From: Spizellomyces punctatus DAOM BR117
Taxonomy: Eukaryota; Chytridiomycota; Chytridiomycetes; Spizellomycetales; Spizellomycetaceae
DNA: 64,000 bases
Direction: 5' to 3'
Assembly (NCBI RefSeq): GCF_000182565.1
Contig: NW_015971545.1
Coordinates: forward strand, 475,373-539,372
Part shown: one piece after another, positions 22,226 through 33,749 of the stretch
Position numbering within the stretch: position 1 is the stretch's first letter
Layout: every line of letters begins with the position of its first letter
Program-made: the position numbers and the translations under genes
The notes under the pieces: generated by a model
What the model saw: the letters and a program-made list of their open reading frames with translations, nothing else
The model's database searches: none
What the model was told of the DNA's origin: nothing

Positions 22226-24547
22226 ATGTCGCGAAGGACCAGTATAACGTGTGAGCACCTGGCACCCCCATGTCTGTGTTCGCACAACACAACCTCACAT
22301 GAAGGTGACCATGACCAAACACCGGGCAAAACGGGCGAGTCGCGAACCTCGTGGGCTTCGATGAGCAGCAATGGCTCCACAGCATCCTCTTCTGACCGAC
22401 ACCAAAAGATGCCTTCGAATACCTTTTACAAACGGACATTGCCCTCCACATGCACACCCTTCAACTCTGCAAAAGGTCGCTCTCTGTTTACCGGAGCGTT
22501 GACGGAAGGATACATGGAGACATACTTTGCTCTATCATTGCAATATTTAACCCAGTCAGAGCCAGCATATTGTGGACTTTCTTCTCTTTGTATGGTGCTG
22601 AACGCTCTTGAAATTGATCCCGGACGGCAGTGGAAAGGCGTTTGGAGATGGTATGATGAGAGCATGCTCGACTGTTGTAGACCTCTGGAAGACGTCATGA
22701 AGAACGGAATTACGTTGCCAGAGTTCGTATGCCTAGCACGATGCAATGGACTAAAGGCGCACCTGAGAAGGGCAGACAAAATGTGAGATAAATATTCAAA
22801 GACCCAGGGTTTACATGTAGCGCGGGAAGGTTGACTGACTGCTACGCTACCGCACGTCTTCCTCAGCACGAAAGAGCAATTTCTGGCCGATTTAAAGCAA
22901 ACGTCTCGCGAGCCAAAAGAATTCTTGGTCGTATCGTACGATCGCGGAACTCTACAGCAGACTGGAACGGGGCATTTTAGCCCGGTGGGTGGGTATAACG
23001 AGTCAGAAGACATGGTCTTGATATTGGATGTCGCGCGCTTCAAGGTTTGTCGTACTGTTGCAAACATCTCGGTAATGTGTAAATTGTACTCAAAGCTGCG
23101 ATCCATCGCATATTTTTCAGTATCCAGCATACTGGGTGCCGTTCGATCTGCTCTGGTATGGGGTTGCAGTTGATCTGTCGTAGTCCTCAGAATGACTAGA
23201 CGGAAAACCATTTTTCACACCAGGCAATCACTGCAACCGTGCGACACAACAACTGGGAAGCCAAGGTACACGCCAACGTAGTGCCTATCCAGCATCTACC
23301 AACAAGGCGGACTAAATTTCACTATTGAAAACAGGGGCTATGTCATCCTCAAACGAGGAAAGCGTAGCTACGTGCAATCCGCCCTCAGTCAGCTGGCCGT
23401 GAACCGCGAGTCTTGGCCTCGTTTGTCCAACATCCTATTCCAAGAACTCCCCAAGCGGTTTGCCACGTCACCACCCGAGAGCCCTGCTCAGTTCATTTCC
23501 GTTGTTGTGGACGCCATTCCCGATGAGTATGATTCTGTGGTGGAAAATCGCATGCCGCTATTTGTGGCTCCTTTTGCTGCAGATGATCAGGTGTTAACAG
23601 CAACCGCAGATGGAACGAGCGTGGGACAATGTGACCCACACCAGGTCGGCTGTGAAAACGTCCAGGCTACTCTGGATGCATACGTAGCCGGGCTCGATGA
23701 TTTGTTGCACAAGCTTGCGGAAACCGATCTGTATCGGTTTGTGGCGGACTCAATTGCGTCCAAGCGCAAGATGCGAAATAGAGAACAAATTATGGCTATG
23801 GCGGCAGCTGCCAGCGCCAAAGCAGCTGCCGCTCTTGCCGCTCAGAATGGTGAACCAACGGACGCAACTACCGAACCCACCTCATCCACACCACCGATCC
23901 TTAAACCTCTCTTCATCGAGCGTACTTCCGCCATGTCTTCTGCCCGTATCTCTTCCCCACCAATGTCTCCTCGTTACGCTGTCATCAATGCTACGCAATC
24001 CTGTGTGTCCAGCCCTCGACTTAGCGGAATTTTCACCCCTGAGCGAGCAACATCGTCATCCTCACTGTCACTATCCCTTGCTAATCTGCATCCGCCTAAC
24101 CATCCAGTAAACGACTTCACTGCTTTCTTGACCATGTTTTTGTTTGCCCTGTTTTCTTACAAGCCTTTCCATGAAAATTTGAGGGACGTGGACGCGGATG
24201 GGGATTATGGTTTATTAGAGCTACAGCATCAGGATCCACCGTCGCAGGAGGGAACCCGGAATGGAAAAGCAAGTGGAGAGTTTATGCCAAACGGCCGGAG
24301 GATGTCTATGGCTGAACGAGTTCGAGGTGTCGTCAACTTGGATGTGGCAGGAATTCAGGATGTGAATTTGCGAATGGAGGTTGCTTTTTTGCGGGACCAA
24401 ATTGCTGCTTTGACAGAATTGCAGAGTCAGGATGCAAGTCGGGTTGCCGGTGTACCTACACCATCATCGGCGTCATCTTCTCTTTCGGTTGACGCAAGTG
24501 TACCATTGTTGACAGATGCCAATGCAAGCAATGTTAATAGTTCATGA
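22226..24547 (+). CDS. Phytochelatin synthase
   Basis: Gamma-glutamylcysteine dipeptidyl transpeptidase that makes phytochelatins from glutathione for cadmium and other metal detoxification. The papain-like domain starts with [19 protein letters not shown] (about residue 67), then [19 protein letters not shown] with the nucleophile Cys at about 116. After one intron comes [11 protein letters not shown] with the catalytic His, then DVARFK joined across an intron to [12 protein letters not shown], giving the third member (Asp) of the triad. Two short exons follow, the last joining to [13 protein letters not shown]. The C-terminal half (exon about 23337-24547) is long and low in cysteine, with an Ala-rich helix, a Ser/Pro-rich region and a hydrophobic stretch [14 protein letters not shown]. 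The start at 22226 gives an N-terminal extension; a later ATG is possible. Confidence 0.92.
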
Positions 24548-24718
24548 CGAACTAGAGAAGCGAGGTGCATGAAACCAAAGCTGTTACAGTAGCCCATGGC
24601 TAGAACATTCTGTATTCAGTATTTGCTCTAGTGCTGAAACGGCCCTTATCACCTACTATACACCATCTCTAGATATTTTATACAAAAAAGATACAGATTA
24701 TCGCTAATATGTATCGCA

Positions 24719-26225
24719 TTAAACTTTGGCGGCAAAACTTCTCAACAAAGCATCCTCTCCCCCGCTAAAAATGTACTCTCCCACCCAATCTACTCCAAAA
24801 ACCTTTTGCTCTTTAGTTTTGTCCCCGCCCGCTAACGTGTACATTGGCGTCGTACTCCGTATATCCCATACTTTTATAGTCGAGTCATATGACCCGCTGA
24901 CAAAGGTGTAAGAGTTTGTTGACGACCATCGGACGGAGGAGACCCAGTTGGTGTGAGAAGAGAGGTGGAGTTTAACCGTCTGGCCTTCTGTTTTATGCGC
25001 AAGATCACCAAAGGATAAGCCATCGACTATGGCAAAGAAATGGCCTGAACAAACACAACAAGCACGTACCCTGAGCTCTCAAATCCCACAATCGAAGAAC
25101 TCCATCCGAATGCCCCGTAACAATCAACCCATTCTCACCAGAGTAATCCATGCCTAAAACGACTTTTTCGCAATTTCTGGTAACTGTGTTTGTACTTTGC
25201 TCTACATCCCATGCACGCACGGTGTGGTCCCATCCGCCTGTGACCAACATGGCCGAGTTTGTCGGTGCAAAAGTAACGCAAGAAATGGGACCCACGTGGC
25301 CGGTGAGACGCTTTTGAGCACGCTGTTAGGGCATCTGGGTTAGCTTGTATAAGAAATCAAGAAGGACCAAATTCATACATACCTTGAGTGGAATGACAGA
25401 TGAATCGGCACCTTGGTCTGATTTGAGTTTTCTTCGCTTCCGCGATTCGCCACCATTATCGTCCTCTGCTTCCTCAACATCGTTCGGATCCGTATTCCAG
25501 AGCAAGACACATCCATCCCATGATACAGTCGCCAATTCCTTTCCATCCGGACTGCACGCCACCCCCTCCACACTTCCAGTATGCCCCACACATTCATACA
25601 GTATTCTCGACTTGTTTCCTTCAGCATCGTACTCCCAACCAAACACTTTAGCATCCTGCCCCCCCGTAACAAATCGATATCGCTCCGCAATAGAAGACTC
25701 AGGAATCCATGATACAGACTTAATCGGGCCCGAATGCCCCTTCAAAACTGCCTTACAAACTCCTGACCGATCCCACACCCTACCCAAGGTATCAAAGCAA
25801 CCCGTCAATACTAGCCCAGAACTATGTCCGCGGACGCTGGAAATCCATTCATCGTGCTCAAATGCTGCCGCTGGGGAGGGTGGTAGTGTTGCTTCCACAT
25901 ATTCCAGTTCGACAATGTTTTCAGTTGAGAGGCCGTGATTGTCCAAGTATGTTTTAAGACTCGTTTGAAGGAATTTTCCGTCGATCAGAAAATTGAAGGG
26001 AATAGGCTTAAGTGTGGTCTCGTCGGACTCGGTGTCTGTTGCCGTTCGTCCGAGAAGATGGTTAATAATTTCGGAGAGACCGTAGCGTCTCAGACGAGCA
26101 GGAACAAGGATTGCTGTATCGGTAACGGCATGCTGTTGTTGGCGGGTGCGGAACCGTACTTGGACTTGAATATCTCCCACCTTGTTTGTTGAGGTGGCTG
26201 GTGATGGGGGTTGTTCAGTAGTCAT
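24719..26225 (-). CDS. YTM1: Ytm1/WDR12 ribosome-biogenesis WD40 protein
   Basis: Subunit of the Nop7/Erb1/Ytm1 (PeBoW) complex of pre-60S particles. The N-terminal ubiquitin-like NLE domain (residues about 17-110: IQVQVRFRTRQQQHAVTD, then SEIINHLL, then PFNFLIDGKFLQTSLKTYL) is the part known to dock onto the MIDAS domain of the Rea1/Midasin ATPase. WD repeats follow: HDEWISSVRGHSSGLVLTGC, LKGHSGPIKSVSWIP, CVGHTGSVEGVACSPDGKEL, LTGHVGPISCVTFAP and HTNWVSSVRWSST. An acidic/basic linker (EEAEDDNGGESRKRRKLK) sits between repeats, as in the family. It ends LLRSFAAKV with TAA at 24719-24721. Two or three introns. The start at 26225 gives the usual short N-terminus; an in-frame ATG exists upstream. 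Confidence 0.92.
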
Positions 26226-26376
26226 GCTGGTGGTTCTGTGCAAACTGGAGTGTGATCTCGGAAAGGCAGCAAGATCAACCAACATCGCCAAAAACAAATT
26301 CAAGTTTGATGAGATAATGTGGCGTAAAGAAAACCACGTGATACATGTTGTTCCAGTGTCAATGTAGTCTGCGTAT

Positions 26377-28215
26377 CTATCTATCTACTAAGGACAATAT
26401 CCATCGATCCCACAATGTCTCAAACTTCACCATAGCCTCTGCTTTCTCCTGCTGTCCCATGCCAGCATAGGTAATTCCATTGGAAGCAAGCTTCTTCAGG
26501 GAAGCAAGATCCAATGACTCAAATGCCATGTAGACTGACGTGAGGGAAAGGAAGTTAAGGTGAGGGAGAGGAATTTAAGGTGAGTAGTATATGCTGAGAA
26601 CATACCAGGACCCACTCACTCACCTTGATAGTAGTCGTAAGAAACACCTTCATATCCAAAAACCCCAGGATCATCCGATGCCAATGACACCTGTACTCCC
26701 TTCAGTAACAAATCAATCATCGGATGGCCACGGAGATCTCCAATATAGCCAAGGAGTTGGTTGGAAATCGGGGCAACCTCCACCGCAATGTCGCTGTTGA
26801 TGAACTTCTCAATTAGTCCCGGATGGTGGGAAAGCGAGAAGGCATGTCCAACGCGCTTGGTGTTGAGGAGATAGGCATCGTAGAGATTTGTATCTGGGGG
26901 AACTCCAGAGCGCGTCGTTTCGCCGGCATGGAAGATGAAGGGAAGACTGGTGGACTGCTCTGATGCGCTTGCTTGAGCTTTTCGCAGGGTATCGACCAGT
27001 GGTCTGAGTGCGGATGTCTATAAAGGAGGTTAATTAGTTGAGAGCATAATCCGCTCATCCACGAAATCTACGAATTCCAACCTCTTCGTGCCCGACGAGA
27101 TCATATCCAATGATCTGATCGCCATGAGTTTTTCGCAATTCAATAGCGTGCATCAGTGAATTTTCAATATCAACTGTCGGGTTAAATCGCAGGTCTTGGT
27201 AAATGAATCTCAAGTCTTGGAAATGCGGATGGTCCTTTCTGAACTTGTCTACAATGTCCCGAACACTGTCCAGCACGCTCGAGAAGTTGCGGCGTGTTCC
27301 ATCTAGATGATAGGTCTCCCATCTTGAAGAACGGAGTTCAATGTAAGTGAGCCCATCATTGTGATATTGTTCTAGTAGCCGAGTGATATATGCCTCAAAC
27401 ATCGGTTGATATTGGATCAGCGACCCCAATGTGTCAAAAACGAGGTCAAATTTAGCCCACGCTTTTTCCTCGGTGGGGTACTCACTAGCATGTATTTCCG
27501 CTGATTAGAGAGATGGTGGAAGAACAGAGTCGCGAAAACTCACTTTGAGATAACGCTATTTTGGTGTTCGACGAATGCATCAAATGCAGAGGGTCCACCT
27601 GGGAAGGAGCTACGAGCATGTTGACAAGAAGCCCATTCATCACGGGGTAATTGTGTGGACGAGAAATTGAAAAGAGGTAATTGGATACTTGCATTACCCC
27701 TTTCGTCAAAGGTGGGGTAAACTCTGTTCACAAATCTGGGAGCGAGCGACGATCATTAGTTTTCGACCTCAGACATTTAAAAGGCTATCTGATACTCACT
27801 TTAAATAGCAGTTTCCGATATCCTCAGCTGCTGTTTTCACTATCCACTTGATGTCCAGCATGGCTTCCAAATGCCCGTGCAAAAAACCGCCCTTTGGCAT
27901 AGACCTGATGACTTTGAATAATTCTGTGCTGTCTATCACAGGCTTGGCGAGTGAGAAGTGTAAGGCAGGGGGAAATTGACTTTGAGCTTTCAATGCCGTG
28001 GTCTCTTTTTCGCGAAGAGCATGAAGGTAAGCATTCGCCTTCTTATCCATGTCTGATAGGACAATGTCATTATCAAAACGATTTGCGGAATCATAAAGGA
28101 CCAGTTGGTTTCGTTGCACTGTGTAGGTGGGATCGGGTGATCTTGCAATAGGGGCCGCTATGACAGGCGCAATTAGGAAAGTGAAATACGCTAGAATTCT
28201 GTATATTGGTGCCAT
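26377..28215 (-). CDS. Secreted adenosine deaminase, ADGF/CECR1 type
   Basis: Extracellular Zn-dependent deaminase converting adenosine to inosine. The start at 28215 opens a signal peptide: basic MAPIYR then ILAYFTFLIAPVIAAP. The ADGF N-terminal region is followed by MPKGGFLHGHLEAM, whose HxH pair binds zinc. Later exons give YIELRSSRWETYHLDGTRRN, YQDLRFNPTVD, VGHEE, FIFHAGETTRSG (HAGE catalytic/zinc block), RVGHAFSLSHHP, and VSLASDDPGVFG with the last metal-binding Asp. The C-terminus is KFETLWDRWILSLVDR. About six introns; the large intron-like interval near 27430-27540 needs transcript support. About 500 residues, normal for ADGF. Adjacent genes give no functional link. Confidence 0.9.
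26540..26579. repeat. 20-base tandem repeat in an adenosine deaminase intron
   Basis: Two units of 20 bases, GTGAGGGAAAGGAAGTTAAG and GTGAGGGAGAGGAATTTAAG, followed by a partial third GTGAGTAG. They lie inside the last intron of the minus-strand adenosine deaminase gene, so the GTGAG words are on the non-coding strand and are not splice donors. Confidence 0.8.
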
Positions 28216-29126
28216 ATTGACATATAGATTATAGGTGGGGAAATCAGCAGAGTCCTCCAATCCCCATTGGGGGGGGATGTGGAGAAGCACACTGCAAAGG
28301 AGAAGCGATGATGAGCTCATGCCCATGGCTTGCATGGCTTTGCAAAGCCTCGATTTCACACGTGGCAAATATCGCGCGCCCTCCGAAGCGAACGGACGAC
28401 GAAAGGGCAGTGCAGAGCAGAGCTGGAAAGCGATAAACATACTTGCTACTGGAGTGAATCAAGCAGCCTTAAGCCGATATTTTATGGATCTTGGCTGAGG
28501 TGATTACTGCGGTCGTTCCATTTGCATAAATTCTATGAGATGCTTCCGTTGGCAAAGAAAGTATAATAATAGTGACTTTGTGGGCCGTAGCGACTATAAG
28601 CCAAGATTGGCGGAGCAGGCGGTGAGGAGGAAGCGGAAGCGAACGCAAATCCAACCTTTTATGCGTCAGAAACTGCACCCTTTGATAATGAGATCCGACT
28701 GGAATTTATGCAACAAAAGCTTCAAGGACATTCGAAATTATGTACTCTACAGTCAGCAATATCTGCTCTGTGTACGTTTCGAGCATCCCAATTACGGATC
28801 ATGAGTGAAAATAAACGAAAAAACAAAAACAAAATGTCCAGAACTTGACGTCTGCAAGCAAACTTCTTTACTTGCTGTGCCACGCAATGTCCGACAGACG
28901 TCCGAAATCCCTCCTTCCCCTGGTGGATTGCTTCGGTTAGCAAATACGTTTTATCAAAACAATCGGCGATTTCGATCTCGGCCTCGTACCTCCACATTGT
29001 TTGATTCTTGATAGAATAGCTACCGACTGCTGCACAAGGTCTTCTGACCCGTATCTTTCTTCGCTGCCCTCAATTTAGAACATCAAAAGTTTTCGTTTTC
29101 CCCGTTGACTAGTGTTGGCCAAGCCC
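28216..29126. other. Divergent upstream region of adenosine deaminase and SLBP
   Basis: About 910 bases between two start codons on opposite strands. Frames on both strands are short and unlike known proteins. A G8 run lies at about 28268-28275. Otherwise I see nothing to annotate. Confidence 0.4.
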
Positions 29127-31471
29127 ATGTCAACATCCAAACCTGATTCATCAGAGTCTTCAGCAACACCAACGAACAAAGGATGGAATTTGGATGCGCC
29201 ATCCTATGTTCCTGACAACTCGGCGCTCGCGCAGACACCGGCGACGGACCCCAGACGGGGCCATCATGGTGGCGGCCAAAGTGGTCGTGGCCGAGGGAGA
29301 GGTCAGCGAGGACGAGGGAATTTTCGCGGCAGGTCCGCATATAAGGGTGGGTCAGGCTATGGATATGAATATCCGTGGCAACCAAGGGTATACTATGGGG
29401 AAGAGGGATATGTGCATTATGGGAGCCCAGACGCAAGAAGATATCATACTGATGCCGTTTTGCTTGCCGGAGGAGACCCTGGATATGGTGGCGACGGGGG
29501 AGTAGGTGCGCTGTCTGACCTTTTGTAATTTTATTGCCTCACCAAAGCTCGCTAATCAATCATACAGGCTACACAGAAGGGTATTCGTACATCAACCCAG
29601 GTCCGGACAACGTAAGTCTACCGTCATACCAGAGCCAAGATTTTGCAGATCGGTCGCTGTCGTCCGATACAGAGCGCGACAATGAAACGGATAAAGCAGA
29701 ATCTTTGGCAGATTCAGTCATAACGTCCTCCACGTATACCGATGCGACATCGAGCTCCTTTGTTGAATCGCTCATCACCCAATCCTCTCGAGGAAGTGGG
29801 TACAGGAATCTGAATCAGCAGCATCGTCTAGGCGGACAGGCCTCCTTGAGACAGCAAGCTTCGATGAACTCTGAGGAACGAAGATTGGAGCAGCGGCAAA
29901 AGCAGATAGACTATGGCAAGAATACGGTAGGATATAAGCGATATATTGCGATGGTGCCAAAGTGAGTGACAAGATTGGTCCGGCTACCTAATTACACCAA
30001 TATTTGTGCTCATCAGTTTTGTCACAAGGCACAAGCGTAAGAGAGGGGATCCGGAGACGCCAAAGAAACACGCCAAATGCAGCAAGAGATGTTGGGATGG
30101 TTTGATAAGACATTGGCGGAGAAAGCTGCATGAATGGGACCCACCAGAAATGAAGGAACAGGGGCTATCGGATCTTGAGTTCTCGGATATTATCAAGGAA
30201 TCTGTCCGGACAACCACTGATCAGCTAGAGGAGAACTTGAAGCACCCAACGGAACTAGCTGACTGGACTTTTCCTCCCGTGACGAAGGAACCTTTGCGTG
30301 TGAAACCCACTCCGCTAGGCGAAAGTCTGAAACAGCCGCAAGCGGCCAGGTACAGATCGACACGTTTATAGAATTGCGTCTAGGATTTGACATCCCATTG
30401 CATGATGAAATAGGAACCTAGGCTTCGGGTCCACACCACCTCCAACAGAGCCTCTTCGGCCACTTTGGGACCAGTTTTCGATAGATGAGCTGGATCAAAA
30501 GTTTGCATCTAAATTAAGACCTTGGGAGACGTTCGAGGGCTTCGGTCCAAGTCCAACCCGCCGGACAACAAAGCGCGGAGATGATCCTTTATCGTGGGCG
30601 GAATTTTCCATTGACGAATTGGACGAGAAGTTTGGTCATAAGTTGCGCATATCCGAAGCAATTGATTTAACATACAGGTGAGGAGTTACGGTTCTTGTTT
30701 TATGGACGATGATGCTAACCGAACTGGAATCACCAAGTCCATTAAATAACTCGACGAGCTCACCTTTCACCCCTTCCCCTCGATCTAAGCTCGCTCCGAT
30801 TGGGTATGTTCAAAAGTGGATATCAGTTTAGACATATAAGGCAGCGCGGTAATTTTATCCTCGCCCTAGTCGACCGACCCCGGTGAAGAGATTGAACCCT
30901 ATGGCAGCTAGTTTTGATGTGCTTGGCGCGTCACCGATCAGCAGGTACATTGTTGAGATTATTTTGCCCAATTCATTAAGCCGCGTCGAGCTTTATCTCT
31001 TACTTTTTTGATGGATTCCGGCTTACAGCGATACCCATCATACCGGGGACTCGTCGGTAACACCTAGAACACATAGATCCAACAGTATCGGGTGCGTTCT
31101 TTTTTGGGGTCTCTACATTTGATTCGGCATTACCGACGCCTCACATTTCTACCAGTTTCTCATATTCGGATCCCCGGCGATTGCACAACCACCAAATGGA
31201 GGGCTCTGCAAGCCCTCTAAGTCTGTACGAGGAAGAAGATTCTGTTATGGTCATATACGATCCAGCCGCGTCATCATCGGTTCCCTCCTTGACGTCATCT
31301 ACGCTACCCTCCCGGGCGGCAAGTCCTTCCAGGACTGCGATGGGAAGAGAAGCAACACCGCAGTCGCTTTGGGGGAATGGGAGTCCTAACAAGGGGTCTC
31401 CAGGAATTGGGCGAGTGGGCGCAGGAGTAGGAGAGGTGGGTGGCGGGACTCTCTTAGATGGCGTCTGGTAA
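29127..31471 (+). CDS. SLBP: Histone mRNA stem-loop binding protein (SLBP)
   Basis: Binds the 3' stem-loop of replication-dependent histone mRNAs and directs their processing and translation. The N-terminus has an RG-rich box (GRGRGRGQRGRGNFRGRS). The RNA-binding domain is split by an intron: RRLEQRQKQIDYGKNTVGYK and RYIAMVP, then DPETPKKHAKCSKRCWDGLI and HWRRKLHEWDPP. Compared with animal SLBP it keeps the RQKQI-YGKNT-Y-RYI core, the TP-K phosphorylatable threonine region and the W...H.WDPP end. After the domain come about 300 further residues on several short exons, including two copies of a FSIDELDxKFxxKLR block (about 30463-30519 and 30591-30650) and Ser/Pro-rich peptides, ending TLLDGVW. 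The start at 29127 is the first ATG. Tail exon junctions (30350-31150) are my reading and less certain than the domain. Confidence 0.9.
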
Positions 31472-31909
31472 GAAAAAATGGCCGAATCTTTGGTTGGCTT
31501 GTTTTCAGCTGTTGCCAAAAGTCGGAGGTGCTTGGCGCCTCTTGTGTGTATTTAACCTCTGTGCCCACAGCATGACAATTGAAATAAAAGTTCTGTCGTG
31601 TCTAACTCGTCATGGAGACATTAGTACTAAGGCCAGAAGTTTCCAATGAATTCGCCACCACATTGTCATTGTTTTAGGATTACTATGTTGTGCTATTTCA
31701 AGAAAGTATTATATATACAGTTAAGACCGACACCATTCTCAGCCGTCTCCACCAAAGATCGTCTGTCAGAGATCTTCTTTGTCCAGCAGACCTCAGGACG
31801 AACTAGTGTTCAACCATCGCTCAAATCAAGATCCGCCAGCCTCTTTTTTATCTCATCAAGGTTTCTAACGGAGCCCTCTGCGGTACCACTACAACACCAC
31901 CAATAAGCT
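31472..31909. other. Convergent interval between SLBP and RPB12
   Basis: About 440 bases with the 3' ends of both genes. No supported gene or motif. Confidence 0.4.
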
Positions 31910-32244
31910 TCAGCGAGCTTCGAATTGTACCACTGGAAGAAAAAAAAAACGAAATCTCAGTCAGAATCCGCTTGTGATCCAATTTCGACTGACTCAGACT
32001 TGGTTTACTTACTTCTCTTTGTGCGCTTCTTGTACATGATTCGGTATCCGCATTCTTTACAGCGAATGGGTTCTCGGGGTTTTATGGTGTTGTCTTTCCC
32101 GCATTCTGGGGTGTCCGTTGGGTGAGCCAACAAAATGGGGAGCCCCAATTGCTACTGCAGATATGGCTACTCACCACCGCATGTGTAGGTAACCTCGACT
32201 CGTGGGGGCTCGAGTCCTCTTTGGAAGCCTTGCTGTCCGTCCAT
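31910..32244 (-). CDS. RPB12: RNA polymerase I/II/III shared subunit RPB12 (RPABC4)
   Basis: Small zinc-binding subunit common to the three nuclear RNA polymerases. Exon 1 (from ATG 32244) gives [20 protein letters not shown] then TCGG. Exon 2 gives [20 protein letters not shown] and [11 protein letters not shown], so the four zinc-binding cysteines (CGGECG and CKEC) are present. A stop appears soon after KRS in the unspliced frame, but a GTAAGT donor there joins to a tiny last exon coding MVQFEAR and a TGA at 31910-31912, which is the invariant family C-terminus. About 65-70 residues, as expected. It diverges from RRP45 with 152 bases between start codons. Confidence 0.93.
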
Positions 32245-32316
32245 CGTTCTGGACTGTCTCCTCCGAAGCTTGGTCTTTTGGAATTTGTAGACTGAAAGTG
32301 GTTCATAATCTAGCCT

Positions 32317-32330
32317 GTTGTCATGGCAAC
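32317..32330. promoter_or_regulatory. RFX-type X-box between RPB12 and RRP45
   Basis: GTTGTCATGGCAAC lies near the middle of the 152-base divergent promoter, about 73 bases upstream of the RPB12 start and 67 upstream of the RRP45 start. It differs at one position from the symmetrical X-box GTTGCCATGGCAAC bound by RFX winged-helix factors. Fungal RFX relatives include yeast Crt1 and fission yeast Sak1. Binding is inferred, not shown. Confidence 0.5.
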
Positions 32331-32396
32331 AACTGACACCTGGGAGCGACTTGCGATGGGTATTGAAGTGATCTAGGTTAAGAGGAACTTGACAAA

Positions 32397-33496
32397 ATGG
32401 TCAAAGACACACAGCCAAGTAACAACGAAAGGAACTTTATACTGCAAGCTCTAGATCAAGGATTACGGATAGATGGGCGGGGACCACATGATGTGAGAAA
32501 AATCTCGATTTCATTAGGACCCCAGTTTGGGCATTCTGAAGTTCGTTTGGGAAAGACACGGTGAGATATGATGTGTCTGCGAACCTGTTCAAGAGACTAG
32601 GACCTTGATGCTCATTTGGAGTGGTTTATTTGAGACCTCAGAGTGACTGCAAATGTTTCGTGTGAGATTGTGCGACCACGTCCAAGTAACCCGACAGAGG
32701 GACTGGTCCAGTTCACCACCGACTTTTCACCCATGGCTTCTCCCGCGTTTGAGGAGGGAAGGTACGAATTGAGAAGTGGAGGGATTAGCGTCGTGGTGTG
32801 TAAAATGTACGCTGACTTGGGGTTGTCAGTCTATCAGAAGAAGACGTTCTTGTGAGCCGACTGTTGGAGAAGGCGCTGAAGCAGAGTCGAGCCATTGATA
32901 CCGAAGGACTTTGCATTGTTGCGGGGGAGAAAGTGTGGCAGTTGAGGGTGGATCTCCGCGTCTTGGATCACGAGGGAAACATTATCGATTGTGCTTGTGT
33001 TGCAGCCATTGCAGCACTGCAGCATTTCAAACGACCGGATGTCACGGTTATCGGCGATGACGTTACCATTGTGAGTTGCCAACCGATGTATTTGCCTATC
33101 ATTGTTATCTGACTGAACTTGCCTGGGCCTTCACGTAGCATACAATTGAAGAACGAAGTGGCATTCCTCTGAGTGTGCATCACATACCGATATGTGTTAC
33201 CTTTGCATTTTTTGCCAATGGGTACGGATCGATTGATTATTCGCCCAGAAGGGGTAATACTTACCATGTTATCCCACAGAGAACGACAGGTAGCGGATCC
33301 CTCATTGCTCGAGGAACAGGTTCGGGAAGGCGACATGACTTTTGTTATAAACAAACATCGCGAGATTTGCACTTTGTCAAAAGCCGGGGGAATACCAATT
33401 ACTGTAGAGCAGGTCTTGCACTGTGCTAATATTGCTACGGCGAAATCAGAGGAAATAACAGCGTTGATTCAGGAGGCTTTGGCGAGGGTGAGTTAA
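32397..33496 (+). CDS. RRP45: Exosome core subunit RRP45 (EXOSC9)
   Basis: RNase PH-fold subunit of the RNA exosome ring, catalytically inactive in eukaryotes, for rRNA and mRNA 3' processing and decay. From ATG 32397: NERNFILQALDQGLRIDGRG, GHSEVRLGKTR, then (intron) VTANVSCEIVRPRP, LVQFTTDFSPMASPAFEEGR, then ISRLLEKALKQSRAIDTEGL, QLRVDLRVLDHEGNIID and AALQHFKRPDVTVIGDDVTI. The last exons carry HTIEERSGIPLSVHHIPICV and EQVLHCANIATAKSEE, ending EALARVS at 33496. Order and spacing match the RRP45 family (about 290-310 residues). The last codons GTG AGT TAA also resemble a splice donor, so a further tiny exon cannot be excluded. Confidence 0.92.
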
Positions 33497-33749
33497 CCAC
33501 ATATGCCAGTGAACACATGTAATAATACTTACCATACCATGTTTCCCGGTTATCAGCACAACGAAAGCATTGAAAGCGTATAATAAATTTACAAATAATG
33601 TGCAAACAGAGGCTGTTGGAATACACTCCTCTAATGTAATTATCGCAATAGGCGAGCCGCTTTGTACATTTCCTTTGCATATTTCTTGTTATACAGAATA
33701 TCGTAAACAAATGAACTTTGCTGTGCCTCTGTAATTTAGCCTTTTAGAG

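Noticed and set aside
26540-26585. Repeated GTGAG words as duplicated splice donors
   Set aside because: They are on the plus strand while the gene is on the minus strand; they are a simple 20-base tandem repeat.
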